A DNA stretch of 64,000 bases from Solen grandis (GCA_021229015.1 CM037787.1:35353874-35417873), one strand, 5' to 3'. Numbered from the stretch's first letter, positions 24,111-36,424 are shown. Translations and numbers: made by a program. The notes: generated from the sequence alone by a model not told the origin.

Positions 24111-25940
24111 CACAACGTATAAAACTTTACATACTTAATGTACAAGTGGTTAACTGTCATTGATTTACTATCACATATATAGACTCTCACAGTTGTGTGT
24201 TGGGAGTACTTCTCTGGCCACTCAGATTATTTATAAGGAAGCCTTCCATCTTGTTTGTAGAAGGTTGCTGGTTTACCCATGCAGATGCCCTCTGTGCACT
24301 CAGGGTTGCTTAAGTTGATGTTGAGATATGGCTGAAAATGACTGTAGCAATGACAAGAAGTTCCAGAAAAGCTTGAACTGAAAGTATTATTGCCATATTG
24401 ACTTGTGTCTGGATAGTGCTCCACTCAGTCATGTCTCACCAAAGTGTCCCAGGTCAACTGCGGAGTTGGTCCTCTCAGAGGATACCTTGTTCTTCTGACC
24501 AGACATATTAGACTTGTCTCCTGCCACACTAATGATTACATACATCATCAGTGTCATTTGTTATTGAAAGTAATTATTGTAAGTTGTGAAAAGTAGATTT
24601 GAAATTGATGTAAAATCAATAAAATTGATCGTAACAGACTGGATAATCAGAGTGTTTGGGAGAAAAAAAAAAAATGGTTCAAATGTCACATGTCCCAAAG
24701 TATCATTTTTTAACACCGTCAGCTTGATGCTTGTATTTGATCTATACTTGTTTGTTAGACAAGTAAGTCAGGACTGGAGCAGATTATTGACCTGTTCAAT
24801 CTTCTGTTGGCGAAGCTTAGGCCCCCTACCCCTGAAGTCCTGATCACTGGACTGGTACCCTGCTGGCCCCCTTTTTCAAACCTTCAGTAGGACCAGTGAA
24901 CTCAGTCATCCCTCTCAGTAAGTTCAAACTACTTCAGGAGTATGGTATATCAGTTTATTTTTTTAATTGAGCAAAGTCCCTGCTGGCCTGATATTTTTCT
25001 TTTCTTATGCTTGACTGTGTGAATATTTAATACAAAGTACAGGCCTTGTGCCAGTATTCCTATCCCAGGGCATTTGATGTATAGCAGTTTTAGCTGTAGG
25101 TGTTCACAAATAACTGAAAAGCATTGATGCAAGCAATGTTTATCCCTTCATTCCTCAAGTGTCTATAAAACTTGACATATTTTCATTTCATGGTAGATAT
25201 GACCCTAGGGATATTTGAGTGTGATCTAGTTTGTGGTTTACTTGTTTTAGTATGAGATTAGAGGAACATGGGTGGGATACCCGGCCTGAATAACTCTTAC
25301 AGGGTAATTAGTATGGTGCCTTGTCTCATTTTCTTCTGATTTGGAAGTTGTCAGGTATATGCTACAGAGGTTTTGCCTCTGTGGATGGATCAGCCCATTA
25401 GTACTATGTAAATCTTAATTTAAGAATGTCACTTTCATGGACCTATAGTAGAGATTGAATGAACTAGTCCGTCCAAGTAGCTGATTGGTTACAGAATGTA
25501 ATGGATGGACTTCAGATTATTCACTTATTTAAAATGATATAGGTGTATGTAAAGCTTGGTGCACACTGTACATGTATCTATATTATCATAGTGCCTATGA
25601 TGGGACTGATTGTGCACGATTCCACTGTGGTCAGCCTCTTGCATGAGGAACAAGCAAACTAATTGAAGATACATCCAGACTCCTCAATCACATTTATAGG
25701 CTGATCATTAATTTTGTGGTCCAGTCTTACCACTGATTGACAACTAATCTTATTGAAACTCAATCTTTGTTTGGGGTTAGTATCTTCAAGACCTACCCAG
25801 AAACCAACAAGATGGATTAGTAGAAGTCTTTAAAAGATTTGTTTCCAAATCAGTTTAAAACTAAAAGAAACAAGTTAACTCAATTTGAGCTTTAACAAAT
25901 AAAATAATAAAAAATGATGATAATTATTAAGATTTTTTTT
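24111..25940. other. Non-coding stretch
   Basis: No gene or clear repeat was recognised. Confidence 0.4.
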
Positions 25941-26312
25941 AGTCCCCTACTGGCTTCGCCAAAGGGGACTATAGGTTTGCATTCCATCTGTCCGTCCGTC
26001 AGTCCGTCAGTCACACACATGTTTTCCGGACTTTTTTTCTAAACGCTTGCAGATATTCATCTAATTTTTAGTGTGTGAGTCTATCACCATGAGTTACAGA
26101 TCAAGTTTGAGTTTCTTTCCGGTCCATTGATTTTTGACGGAATTACGGCCCTTGGAATTAGAAAAAAATTTTAAATAGCAGTTTCTCTGCACTCAGGTCT
26201 TCCTCCACCTGTAATTAGCTGGATGTTGTTATATGACTGAAATAAACAGGTTGTGTTTGTGTGTGTGTTGGGGGGCCTTAGTTTTCCATTTGCCGGTAGG
26301 GGACTGACTTTA
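25941..26312 (+). repeat. Hairpin-headed repeat (AGTCCCC family) carrying a SINE-1 core
   Basis: The left end is a 30-bp hairpin, AGTCCCCTACTGGC against GCCAAAGGGGACT (25941-25970), followed by TCTGTCCGTCCGTCAGTCCG. The right end contains GGTAGGGGACTGAC at about 26295. Inside, 26195-26250 is a SINE-1 core segment (TCTTCCTCCACCTGTAATT and AGCTGGATGTTGTTATATGA) without any tRNA head, so the core has either inserted here or is shared by descent. Confidence 0.6.
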
Positions 26313-27872
26313 AGTATTGCCTAAACAATACTTTCATAATACTTGTTATTTTTAAAGAATTTTTTATGACTCGATAAAATACTCAATGATCTGTCAGGCA
26401 GCTATATGCATACAATCATAAGAAAAAAGAAAGAAAAAGAAAAGTCAAATCTGAAGGCCTTGAGAGTTTCACCCAGAGATGGAATTTACCTTTTTTTATA
26501 CAATTCAAAATTGGCAAGGTATACATACCCCTGTCTATAGCTGTAAGTATGCAAGATCTGAACATAATGTTTGTTCAGGAAGTTATTGAATGACAGGATT
26601 AGTGTTGATATCACGTCAATATTGGATTAGGCCGATAAATGGGGTAATGCATCAGATATCTACAATTATGTCCCAGTCAAATGGTCATTACAATGTAGAT
26701 AACAAAGCAATACCCTCTAGGTGTCCAGGTAAATAGTGTCTGGACAACTGACCGTATGGTAATCGTTTGTCTGAATCGATTGTGACAATCTTACCAGTAC
26801 TCTTTGATGTTCAAAATAGTATCAACCATAAGTTTCTAACAAAACATAACTGACCTGATTGACCGTAAAGTCTGTCTAATGGTTGTGTATGGAACTTCTG
26901 CTTTGGGCAAAATTGATTAAAAATTTCAGCTGTATATTAAACTTTTCCTCAGTTAAATGTCCCCTTATTTAGACTCCATTAATTTGCATTCCATGTAACA
27001 GTATTTGCTATATATACCAGTAGTAACTAAGTATTTTTCAACATTGAGCAAGTTCCATTGGTTTAAGCAATGTTAATTATACTGGTTATATTGCTTTGTA
27101 AAAGAGTGTGCCGTTATAGATCTGCACTTAAGTGCCTCAATAGGTTGATCTGCACTGTTGCAACCAGTGTCCTAGATCTCGAAACTCTGCCATAATTTTA
27201 CCAGCCTCCTCAGGATGGTTCTTTGGAATTCCATGATGAAAACCAATAAAGTATTGATACAGTATCAATAAGTTGTTTGTCTACTCATTCTCTGCACCAC
27301 AGCATCTCCCTGCTGCAAGTGACGGTGAAGTGAAATAAAGTTCAATATTTAGATGAAAAGAAAGTTCACCGCATGGTCTGTTTTCTGTTTCCCAGTTGGA
27401 TTGCTCGTAACTGTTACTTCAACATGTTGAAATGGTGGTGACACTTCTCATATCTGTGCCAGATAGCTTTCTAGATCCCTTCATTACATCACTATAGCTG
27501 TCACTATAATTTTCACTTCCAGAAAAAACAGACTCTTAGCATGGAGGTTTCAATACACCCTGCAGTAATTCTGCACTATTGATGCTGAATAATTTATTAC
27601 ATGATGGCAAGAACATAAAGAGAGAAAATTATTTCGTACTTGGGTTTATTATTATCAGAGAGAAAGAAGCAGAAAACATTTTGGTCCGATTATAATTGGA
27701 CTTGTAGGTTAGATTATAATTTGGAGGTCAGACGGATCTTCATTTTACATGCCAGTGCAAAAATTAGAAATTGGAAAGATTTTGTATCATTGATAACATG
27801 AAAACCAAAAGCTATCTAGAATATGACGCTATTGTGCCATTATCACCCCTACAAACTCATGGCATTAATTAC
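26313..27872. other. Non-coding stretch up to the gap
   Basis: No gene was recognised. Confidence 0.4.
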
Positions 27873-27972
27873 NNNNNNNNNNNNNNNNNNNNNNNNNNNN
27901 NNNNNNNNNNNNNNNNNNNNNNNNNNNNNNNNNNNNNNNNNNNNNNNNNNNNNNNNNNNNNNNNNNNNNNNN
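27873..27972. other. Assembly gap (100 N)
   Basis: Exactly 100 N, the usual placeholder for a scaffold join of unknown length. The bases immediately after the gap (CCGTTATTGTTTGAGATG then ATAACTAG, 27973-27998) recur at 28771-28796. Confidence 0.98.
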
Positions 27973-28121
27973 CCGTTATTGTTTGAGATGATAACTAGAT
28001 GAAAAGAGCCGTGAAGAGTTGTTATCCAATTAACCAGTATATATTAAGAACAGGGTCGAAATCCACCAACAATTCTTAGCGCTAAGTAAAACTTTAATAC
28101 TAAAGGGCGAATTTCATAACT

Positions 28122-28362
28122 CTCGTTTCTTTGTTGTTGTATTGGGTTTACCGTCGCTGCGATAGTATTTCAATCATATAGCGACGTCCAGCTAATTACA
28201 GATGGAGGAAGACCCCGAGTACACAGAGTACCCGGGTAGAACCACCGACCTACCGCAAGCCAGCTGGAAGGCTTCCTCACATAAAAAAATCCGAAGTCCC
28301 TACCGGGATTCGAACCCACAGCTGAGGGTGGAGATTTGTAGTCCCATGTAACCGGCTCTGTT
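28122..28362 (-). mobile_element. SINE-1, near full-length copy
   Basis: In reverse it reads GGGACTACAAATCTC, then the B box GGGTTCGAATCCCGG, then the body with GGTCGGTGGTTCTACCCG and the core ACCTGTAATTAGCTGGACG, ending in AATACAACAACAAAG. The A-box end has drifted (CCGGTTACATGGG). No target-site duplication was identified. Confidence 0.7.
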
Positions 28363-28883
28363 TCTCTAATAAAAATACCAAAATGTTTCATTTCTTACCA
28401 ATTATTGTTAGTTATTAAGGAAATAATTCATTTCAACTTAGTCGTGTACTTGAATATGTCATAAAATAAGAATGATGGAATGTGTGTCTATCTTGTTTAA
28501 GAATTTAAGCATTACTTAGCGTTGAGTATTATTGATAGAATCTAAATAATAGCGGACAACCCACTTGTATAGTACAGTTATCAAGACGTTTTCCTTATAT
28601 TTATTTATAATACTATAAACTTATTTAAGCTCTAAATATATATTTACTTTTTCGGCGTAGCTGTCTAACCCATTTTTTGAACTTCTTAATGACAGTGCCG
28701 AATGAATATTCTTACTATTTTCATTGGTAGATTGTCATATACATGTACTTACAGGAAAAAAGATTATGCACCGTTATTGTTTGAGATGATAACTAGCTGA
28801 AAAATAAGCTTCGTATTCACAAAATACTAATAAAATATTCTGACCGAATTTAAGCTTCTTTGATGTACATATAGTTGTATATA
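28363..28883. other. Non-coding stretch
   Basis: No gene seen. Contains the second copy of the gap-edge direct repeat at 28771-28796. Confidence 0.4.
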
Positions 28884-28887
28884 TTAA

Positions 28888-29111
28888 CCCTTTCCCTCAT
28901 ATAGACTCATTTTGACGCACTCAATAGGTACCACATAAAGCCTGATCTGCAGAAAACCCCAGTTAAACCTTACCAAATTTAATTATAAAGGCCTCATTTC
29001 CAGACCACTGAGGAGCAGCGAACAGCATAAAACCAGATCAGCCTGCGAGTAACTTTAAGTTTTATGTTGTTCGCATAGGTCTTTTCATGGTTTCCTCTAT
29101 GGGGGGAAGGG
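28888..29111 (-). mobile_element. MITE family A, copy 7
   Basis: A 224-bp copy flanked by TTAA on both sides (28884-28887 and 29112-29115). The hairpin has one intact nested arm (GATCAGCCTGCGAGTAACT) and has lost the other, so only the outer arms pair. The right terminus has changed to GGGGGGAAGGG. Confidence 0.8.
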
Positions 29112-29310
29112 TTAAATACTTTTCTAGGATTCACATTGAGACCTATTTCAGAGCGTTATAAACATCTGCAGTTTATTACAGTCTGTCTTACTGTTTCCAC
29201 GGTTACAACACGCTTAATTACAGTTATGTTTACTCTGCCTAATGTTACCGTTCTATATTCTCTAATTTTTTATATATTTTTTTTTAATTTATCAACACAG
29301 ATTTTCTTTT

Positions 29311-29851
29311 TATGCCCCGCCAACTCCATTGCAGGACATATAGATTTTTGGTCTTTGCGTCGATCCGTGCATCCATACGTCCGTCCGTCACACCTCAGGT
29401 TTAACTTTGCGTTTATGATTTTTTGTCTAAAAAGATGACTTAAAATTTTATGAAACTAGGTACACATGTGCATCAGGATATGATATTTCATATGTATGCA
29501 GATTTATGGCTGTGACCTATATTTCACGGTTGGATAAACATGATAAAATTGGTAGTTCTGCATTTGCGTTTAAGCTTTTTTTCTATGAAGATGACTTCAC
29601 ATCTTCCTGAGACTTACATGTACATCATCATACCGGTAGTATTTAAATTTATGGCTGTGTCCTGGTAAAATTGGTTATTATGTCCCAGGTTTACTTCTGT
29701 GTTCAAGCTTCTTTTTCTATAAAGGTAACTTCACATCATCATGAAACTTTGTACAAATGTATACATTTTGAATCATTATATAAACTTTTAAAAATACAAG
29801 CAAATATTTGGTTCTGACCTTATACCGACGGTGCAACAGTGTTTCTTGTTT
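29311..29851 (+). repeat. Hairpin-headed repeat (TATGCCCC family)
   Basis: Starts TATGCCCCGCCAACTCCATT against GGACATA (29311-29341, a decayed hairpin), then GTCCGTCCGTCACACC. The body has two or three imperfect sub-units of roughly 130 bp, each with a GATGACTT... ATGAAACT phrase. It ends near CGACGGTGCAACAGTG followed by TTTCTTGTTT. The plan matches the families at 8249, 11834 and 25941. Confidence 0.5.
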
Positions 29852-30826
29852 AAAGATATTTCTTGTTTCTTACAATATTTACTGTTTATATCTACTTATT
29901 ATATAAACATGTACCTTCATATTCGCAGTTTGTCCCAAAATGATTGTTGTTGCAGATGCACTTGTTTTGTCGTGCGCTCCAGTGTCCATGGTTACAAGAA
30001 ATTAGGAAGCCTAAAAATCCCAAAGTGTTGCAATTTGCATTATTAAATTTGCGTTCCATTATAACACGAATTTCAATAAAACGCAGATCAAATACGGAAA
30101 TTTAACAGTTAATCACACTTACAATGCGGTCCAATATAACGCGATATCAAGGTTTGAATCCAAAATAAAGCATTGGATATATATACAGGTTATATTCATG
30201 ATAACTTATCTTGCAAAAAAACTAAAAATAAATCGTTTCCGGATCATCACCTATTATAGTTGCAAAATTAGGTTTGAAACAGTGATTTAGCCCATTTAGA
30301 AGGACACATATCTTATTTGTAAGATTTATGCAAATGAAATCGATAGTATTTTCATAATCTGAATCTGAATCTGAAACAAATACGTTGTAGATCCCAATAC
30401 TGGGTTTTACACAACGGAAGAAGAGCTCCGCACTATTGGCGGTGGCTCTTTAAGGCACTTTTGAATGCCTCAACAGAGCCAGCATGCACTATATTATCAG
30501 GGAGATGATTCCAGTGAATCACAGTGTCCACAAAGAATGAATTTTCATATTGTTTAGAGTTTGAAGATGGTATTTCCAGACCCTTTGAATTTTTTGCAAA
30601 TGCGTTTTTCTAATATATTTGATGTTTCGCAGCCATTAAAATTTTTTGTTTTTATTGTCCTTTTAGGTCTGGTGAATTTCACAAAGTCTGATGTTGGCAG
30701 TGCTGGAACTAACCCCTCAACCACCTTGTACATTAATATTAATCTGAGGCTTACTAATGCTTAAAAAAGTCTAACCTGAAGTTAAATGGCACGCGTAAAG
30801 CACTATACAAACAGTCACCCATATGG
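29852..30826. other. Non-coding stretch
   Basis: No gene recognised. Frames of up to 71 codons have no recognisable features. Confidence 0.35.
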
Positions 30827-30922
30827 ACGATCGTGATAAACCTGAAATATACGATCGTGATAAACCTGAAATATACGATCGTGATAAACCTGAAATATAC
30901 GATCGTGATAAACCTGAAATAT
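30827..30922 (+). repeat. 24-bp tandem repeat, four copies
   Basis: Four near-identical units of ACGATCGTGATAAACC plus TGAAATAT begin at 30827, 30851, 30875 and 30899. Each contains the 8-bp palindrome ACGATCGT. Confidence 0.95.
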
Positions 30923-31830
30923 ATGTACATGTATAAAAAGGATTCCTTTTCATGTAAACTTAGCTGGAAAACACGCTAATTTATCTCGAAGGCCTCGGCG
31001 GATTTGACCAGTATATTGCGCGCTTAGGCCATATAAGGGTAATGTCTTCAACAGGCTTCGAATCCCCAGTTACGTATGCTACTACAAGCTGAGTCATTTC
31101 TTACGCACAAACAATTGTTTAAAATGTATTTGCCGTATTGCATAAATGTGTACTAGTATACAGAACACAAAATAAGTTACTCTGTTGTTTCAAATGAATG
31201 ACTACCCGAATCAATCACATATTTTTGAAGTATTCCCTACTCACTTTAGATGCTTTAACGTTCTGAAGATGTTCAAAACAAAGCTGTTCAAGGTTTCACT
31301 TACATGGTGACGCCATCTTTTCCTACCAAAGATAGCCGTTTATAAAATAGATAAGCAACTGGCCGGTCAACAGTCGGTCAGTGCGTTACCGTGTGTTATA
31401 CCTCGTGAATTTGGTACAAACGTGTGTTAGGGTCCGTTTATAAAATCGAAACGGTCAACAGTGTTTTAAAATAGAAGTTAAAAAAAAAAAAAAAGAAATT
31501 CTTAGAATTATCGATAAAAAAACCACATTGCGATAATCTGTCGTTATGGGCAACAATGATAACAATCCTGATGGCATTTATCAACAACCGGAAGTAAGAA
31601 TTTTGAAATATATTATATTATGTACAAAATAGATAATCATCTATACATATGATAAACTGATAATAATAAGTATACGTTTTGCAAGATGAAATGAATAAAT
31701 GTGCAAATTATCATGAAAAACGTACACTGATTATCATCAGTTTATGCAATATATTGATACTTATCTATAGAAATACGCTTAATTGTTCATCATCCATAAT
31801 TTTACTTCCAGATGCTAATAAACATTAAAC
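30923..31830. other. Non-coding stretch
   Basis: No gene recognised. Confidence 0.35.
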
Positions 31831-31842
31831 AAGTCGTAAGTA

Positions 31843-32053
31843 GTTGTTGTTGTATTGGGGTTTACCGTCGCTGCGATAGTAATTCAATCATATAGCGACG
31901 TCCAGCTAATTACAGGTGGAGGAAGACCCCGAGTACACAGAGGTACCCGGGTAGAACCACCGACCTACCGCAAGCCAGCTGGAAGGCTTCCTCACATGAA
32001 AAATCCGAAGTCCCTACCGGGATTCGAACCCACAGCGGTGAGGGGCTGAGAGA
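31843..32053 (-). mobile_element. SINE-1, 5'-truncated copy with target-site duplication
   Basis: The 12-bp sequence AAGTCGTAAGTA flanks the element at 31831-31842 and 32054-32065. The tail on the minus strand is CAACAACAAC. The body and B box (GGGTTCGAATCCCGG) are present, but the A box half is missing. The element stops at CTCTCAGCCCCTCACC, as expected for 5' truncation during target-primed reverse transcription. Confidence 0.88.
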
Positions 32054-32142
32054 AAGTCGTAAGTAACGCGAGCGTTTGATATCAAACGTAAACTCGCCGG
32101 TTATGCTCGACATTCGGCGATACTATTTCAGTGTAGCAATAC

Positions 32143-32160
32143 CACGTGACCGTGACGTCA
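32143..32160. promoter_or_regulatory. Adjacent E-box and CRE matches
   Basis: CACGTG (32143-32148) and TGACGTCA (32153-32160) lie within 18 bp. Both are exact consensus sites for bHLH and bZIP (CREB/ATF) factors. There is no gene start nearby, so function is unproven. Confidence 0.2.
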
Positions 32161-32408
32161 TTAAAGACTGGCTCCGCTTGAAATTCGAAAATTACCCATA
32201 AAAATTCTATTTCTTTATCGATTTCTATGGGACATGTGTCAGTCTAAGTAGAAAAATAAAAGCTTTCCACTGAATATAAGATCTCCATTAGCAGATGAGC
32301 CGTTTTTATTTTTCGAGCCCAACGTGAAAACTTGGATTTTGTTTTTATGCAAGCTGACTACAGTTCCCAAGGTTTCACGTATTGCTTGAAAAAGGAAAAA
32401 AAACACAC

Positions 32409-32414
<6 letters not shown>

Positions 32415-32461
<47 letters not shown>
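32415..32461 (+). repeat. (AG)n microsatellite
   Basis: An uninterrupted AG dinucleotide run of about 47 bp, preceded by ACACAC. Confidence 0.97.
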
Positions 32462-32465
<4 letters not shown>

Positions 32466-32838
32466 TAATCCATACTGAACACAGGAAAGCACTGGTGTGA
32501 ACATCACAGAGTGCATTTCAAAACAAGGGGAGTACCTTGGAACACATGTGTCACCTGCTGAAAGAAGCACGACAGGCAACGCAGCAGTGATCCATATGTG
32601 GTGACATAAAAACCTAAACACATACATCTCCCGCTAACAACCTACAAAAATAAATTACACTAACTTCAATCCCGTGTGCAATAGCCATGACAAACGATTA
32701 CAAATATCCTTAATGTTTTGCAATACAGACAGGGCTTGCATGTATACCAAGGACAGAAACTTATCAAGGAACTGTCTAATTTGGGACTGCTCTGTTTGTC
32801 AAGGTGATAAAACAGAGAACTACCAAGGAAGGTGATTA

Positions 32839-32864
32839 ACACACACACACACACACACACACAC
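32839..32864 (+). repeat. (AC)n microsatellite
   Basis: An uninterrupted AC dinucleotide run of about 26 bp. Confidence 0.97.
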
Positions 32865-33058
32865 GGCGGAATTAGCACAGTAGAAACTTTGTACAAAAAA
32901 TCATGTTAAAAATAAAATGAATAATAGAAGGGAGATAATAGCAACAATAGGAGCAGAATGTAGGTCCTAAGACAGTGCATGTTCGCTAGTCTAAATCCTA
33001 TCTCAGACTCAACAATATTTACCGCAATGTACAAAATGTAATACTTAAATACTTGGGG

Positions 33059-33061
<3 letters not shown>

Positions 33062-33139
<78 letters not shown>
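33062..33139 (+). repeat. (AT)n-T(n) compound microsatellite
   Basis: About 42 bp of alternating AT passes directly into about 37 T. A short similar junction occurs at about 33440-33459, and another at 40505-40552. Confidence 0.95.
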
Positions 33140-34496
33140 CTCAAGCATATTACTAATATTTTTTTTTTTTTCAAGCATATTACTAAATCTACATGCATTA
33201 TATCCTTAATAATTCACCATATTTACTGATACATGAAATATGTGGATGTTATCATTCGAGAATCATAAATGATGAAATTCGCCTCTAAGTATAAAAGAAG
33301 TATTGACTTCGAGTCTTGATAAAATCCATATAAAAACATTGGAACATGCAGTTTCTATTCCAATCTCCACGCAGTTATCTCCCCTTCATTCTTCGGCATA
33401 GATCTGGCACTACGAGTAGGCATTTATCAGGATTTCTGATATATATATATTTTTTTTTTAATTCTAAAAATTTAATAAAAAAAAAAATAACCGTTTTTTT
33501 TTTTTTTTTTCAAATTCTTTTATTTAACAGCGATTAGTATATTTTCTTAAATAAACATCAATTATCGCCTTGTGTTAAAAATAATCTGTTTAGAAAATAA
33601 CATTTTCTGTGAATGAAGATCTATAAACAATAAATCTTCGCCATTTTGTAAGCCTATAACCATCACGTGACATTTGTGACGGCAGTGATTCTTTTTGCTA
33701 TGTGAGCGTGCAAGGGAGACCACTGTGTGGAGTTTGTTACTATTTAAGGGCACTGTATGTCTACAAGACTACCAATACATATTTAAAACCGACCGACCAC
33801 ATGGTGACTCCTGTATACACCTCTCTTTCAAGCCTTATTTGAGAGGTGTATAAAAACTTTAAAAAAAATATATATATATATACCATTATCTAAAATTGAT
33901 TATTAATATGACTATATGCATATCCAATTCTGGACGAGGCTACACAATAAAGATTGTAAATAGATAACTATGTGGCGCATTTGGCGTTGGTAATAGTATG
34001 TCATGGCCCTATACATATCCTCACATAATTATATGCACATTTTTTACATGCCAAAAACCAATCTTGGAAAAGGAATTAAAGTGTTTAATATATTGGCAAA
34101 CATTGTATTTTATAAACATTAAATATAGTTGTTGCTGAAGTCGTTGTTATGGAGATAACCATTGCTGTGCTAGTATTAAACAATATTGCAACATTATAGG
34201 TAGTGGAACACTTTACGTGCACCATGGACATCCAAAAAGGAATCACTAATCTACAGCAATCCAACTACTTGAAAAACTGGACCTTAAACTTGAATATGCT
34301 ATTAAGTGACATTGATTCAGCGACTATGCCAATCTGTTGGCCTCATAAGGCCCACGTTTACTCGCTCTAACAGGAAAAGATGTACACTTAAAATAAATCG
34401 CATGTTCCTGTTATCTCACAAAGAAAAACCTGACAATTAAAGTACATGTATACTGGAACACGAAGATAAAATATACTTCAATTAAAGTAAATTTCT
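33140..34496. other. Non-coding stretch
   Basis: No gene was recognised. AT and T runs are frequent. Confidence 0.35.
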
Positions 34497-34625
34497 GATT
34501 GGTTTGTTTGATTTAACGTCCCAGCGACAGTATTTCAGTCATTTGGAGATGATATCTACTTGAGACAAATATAGTTCTGCCACACTGCAGTATCACGCCG
34601 TAGAAACACCCTGATTGGGATGGAA
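34497..34625 (-). repeat. SINE-1-related tail with a different body
   Basis: TTTAACGTCCCAGCGACAGT and ATTTCAGTCAT match the reverse of the SINE-1 3' end (TTTACCGTCGCTGCGATAGT, ATTTCAATCAT). The adjoining body, TTCTGCCACACTGCAGTATC and ACGCCGTAGA, is absent from SINE-1 but recurs at 44121. This points to a sister family sharing the 3' domain. Confidence 0.45.
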
Positions 34626-35350
34626 ACGGAGTATTGCTTCATAAGATGGGGAGTTTATTTACGACACCTGCAGGTAAACTAACTGAGGACTTAAAATAAA
34701 CTGCATGTAGTTTTCATTACATATTTATAGTATATGCTAAATAAAAGCGCTGAAGGCACTGAAGTTGAGTGTGTTTCAAGTGAAATTGGGTTTGAAGAGC
34801 TGCGGTTCTGCTGGGTAACTTAAATTTTTGCCAATCACCAAACTTAAATAAAATAATGAATGATTGTTGCTTTAGATTTGCTTCCTATTAATTATGATAT
34901 GCATATTGTTATAAATCTTATAACATTTTCAAAAGAGAAAAAGGGAGAGTATGACTGGCGCAATGAGGATTGTTAGCGGTCCACTGAAACAAAAGGTGTG
35001 TTCATCTTTACTTGTAACGACCGTATTAGCGGGTTTATAACAATGGGGTTATTGGCATCGCTTGAAAACCTGATCTTCTATTGTTAAATCCAACTTGATA
35101 AACAAAAGAAATGCAACTTGCGACACCCTAATCTTTCAGTGCTATCAGCACTTTGGTTAATACTTAGTCCAGCGCTTCATGGCGGTATTGTAAAGGTTTT
35201 TAAACCTGATAAAATCTACATAATTGCACGGTCTAGGCACAGGATAAATAAATGTTCGCACTGATATCGGAAAAGTTCGCACGCTCTACAAAAATTTAAA
35301 TGCGATATAATTGTTTCGTATCATTCATTAAACTATATTGTTAATGCAAT
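34626..35350. other. Non-coding stretch
   Basis: No gene recognised. Confidence 0.35.
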
Positions 35351-35410
35351 GCGGCGTGGCTCAGACGGACTAGTTATGTTGAAGTAGTTGCTTCGAATCC
35401 CCTTACTTCC
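35351..35410 (+). repeat. tRNA-like SINE head fragment
   Basis: GCGTGGCTCAGACGGACTAG resembles an A box region and GTTGCTTCGAATCCCC a B box. There are too few bases between the boxes for a tRNA and the arms do not pair fully. Probably the head of a SINE or a tRNA pseudogene. Confidence 0.4.
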
Positions 35411-35939
35411 AATGGTTAATACTATATTTTTACTAATTTTCTTCGTTATTTTAACAGTTTAAATAACTTATTTACTTTGAATTTTATTTGTTGGATTGCT
35501 TGTAGGAATAATTGCATACATTTAAAACTGCATATCTGTTTCGCCTTAACGGAGCTTACTATCGTCTGCCGTAGGTTGGACTATCTACGCTAGATATTTT
35601 AATTAGGTCAAATTTGACGCTATTGTGGCCATTTTCTGTAAGAACATATTTTTATTTAGTAAATCGTGAAACTTGTTTGCAGTTGTAATTATGTAAAAAA
35701 TTAAAGAAATAAAGTTACGGCTGTAGAACTCAAACCCGTAATTTCGTCTTCCACCTTTGCGCTGTGGAAGAAAAGCATCAGAATGTGGTTTTATGTGAAA
35801 TTACAGTGAAAGAGTGCGAACTTAAGCGATAGCCGTGCCGTATCAACATTCATTTAGCGTGTGCATAGACCGTGAAATTTTTGTTAAATTAATTTTTTTA
35901 TAAGAGTTATGCAAAGGTCAGTGTTTACAGGTAAAGTGG

Positions 35940-36003
35940 CTCGTAACTATTTTCCGACAGTTCGGTCATATCATGGAGGGATCTGAGGTCGAAAGCTTGA
36001 GGT
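35940..36003 (+). other. Possible 5' untranslated exon with a short upstream frame
   Basis: ATGGAGGGATCTGAGGTCG begins at 35973 and runs to AGCTTGAG, followed by a donor-like GTGATT at 36003. Joined to the acceptor at 36424 it would run out of frame with the main ATG, so it would be a short upstream open frame, not an N-terminal exon. The evidence is a donor-like site only. Confidence 0.2.
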
Positions 36004-36407
36004 GATTATTAATACGTTACACGGATTTGTATCGGACTTTAAGCTTTCTTTCCCTGTTACCTCCTATGACTATTGTAACACGAATCCTGCATATTTACCA
36101 TCAAAAATTAGTTACAAACCATTTTATTTTGCGCTTTCATGTCACAACTATTATTCGTACCTTTTTTTTTTACAAAATTTACTGTTCAACACCTTTTACT
36201 CGAGATCGAGAGTTTATTGTGAAATATTATTCGGTTTTCAAAATAGTGAATCTAATGTTCGGAAAGAGGTTTGTATATTCCTGAGTGACTACGTCACACA
36301 CAACTTAAAATTTGGTATCTATGGAATCAATAACTTGCTATTATATGGTAGGAAAAGAAGCATTGGAACTGCATCGGTATCAAAAAGAAAAAAATACATG
36401 CACTTTC

Positions 36408-36424
36408 ATTATGTTTATTTTCAG
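36408..36424 (+). other. Splice acceptor upstream of the main open frame
   Basis: CATTATGTTTATTTTCAG ends at 36424, a good pyrimidine-rich acceptor 26 bp before the ATG at 36451. It implies a 5' leader intron. Confidence 0.5.

Noticed and set aside
30827..30922. CRISPR-like array
   Set aside because: Units are directly adjacent with no unique spacers, and the DNA is eukaryotic.
32906..33178. K- and Y/I-rich frame
   Set aside because: It is translation of AT and T microsatellites.
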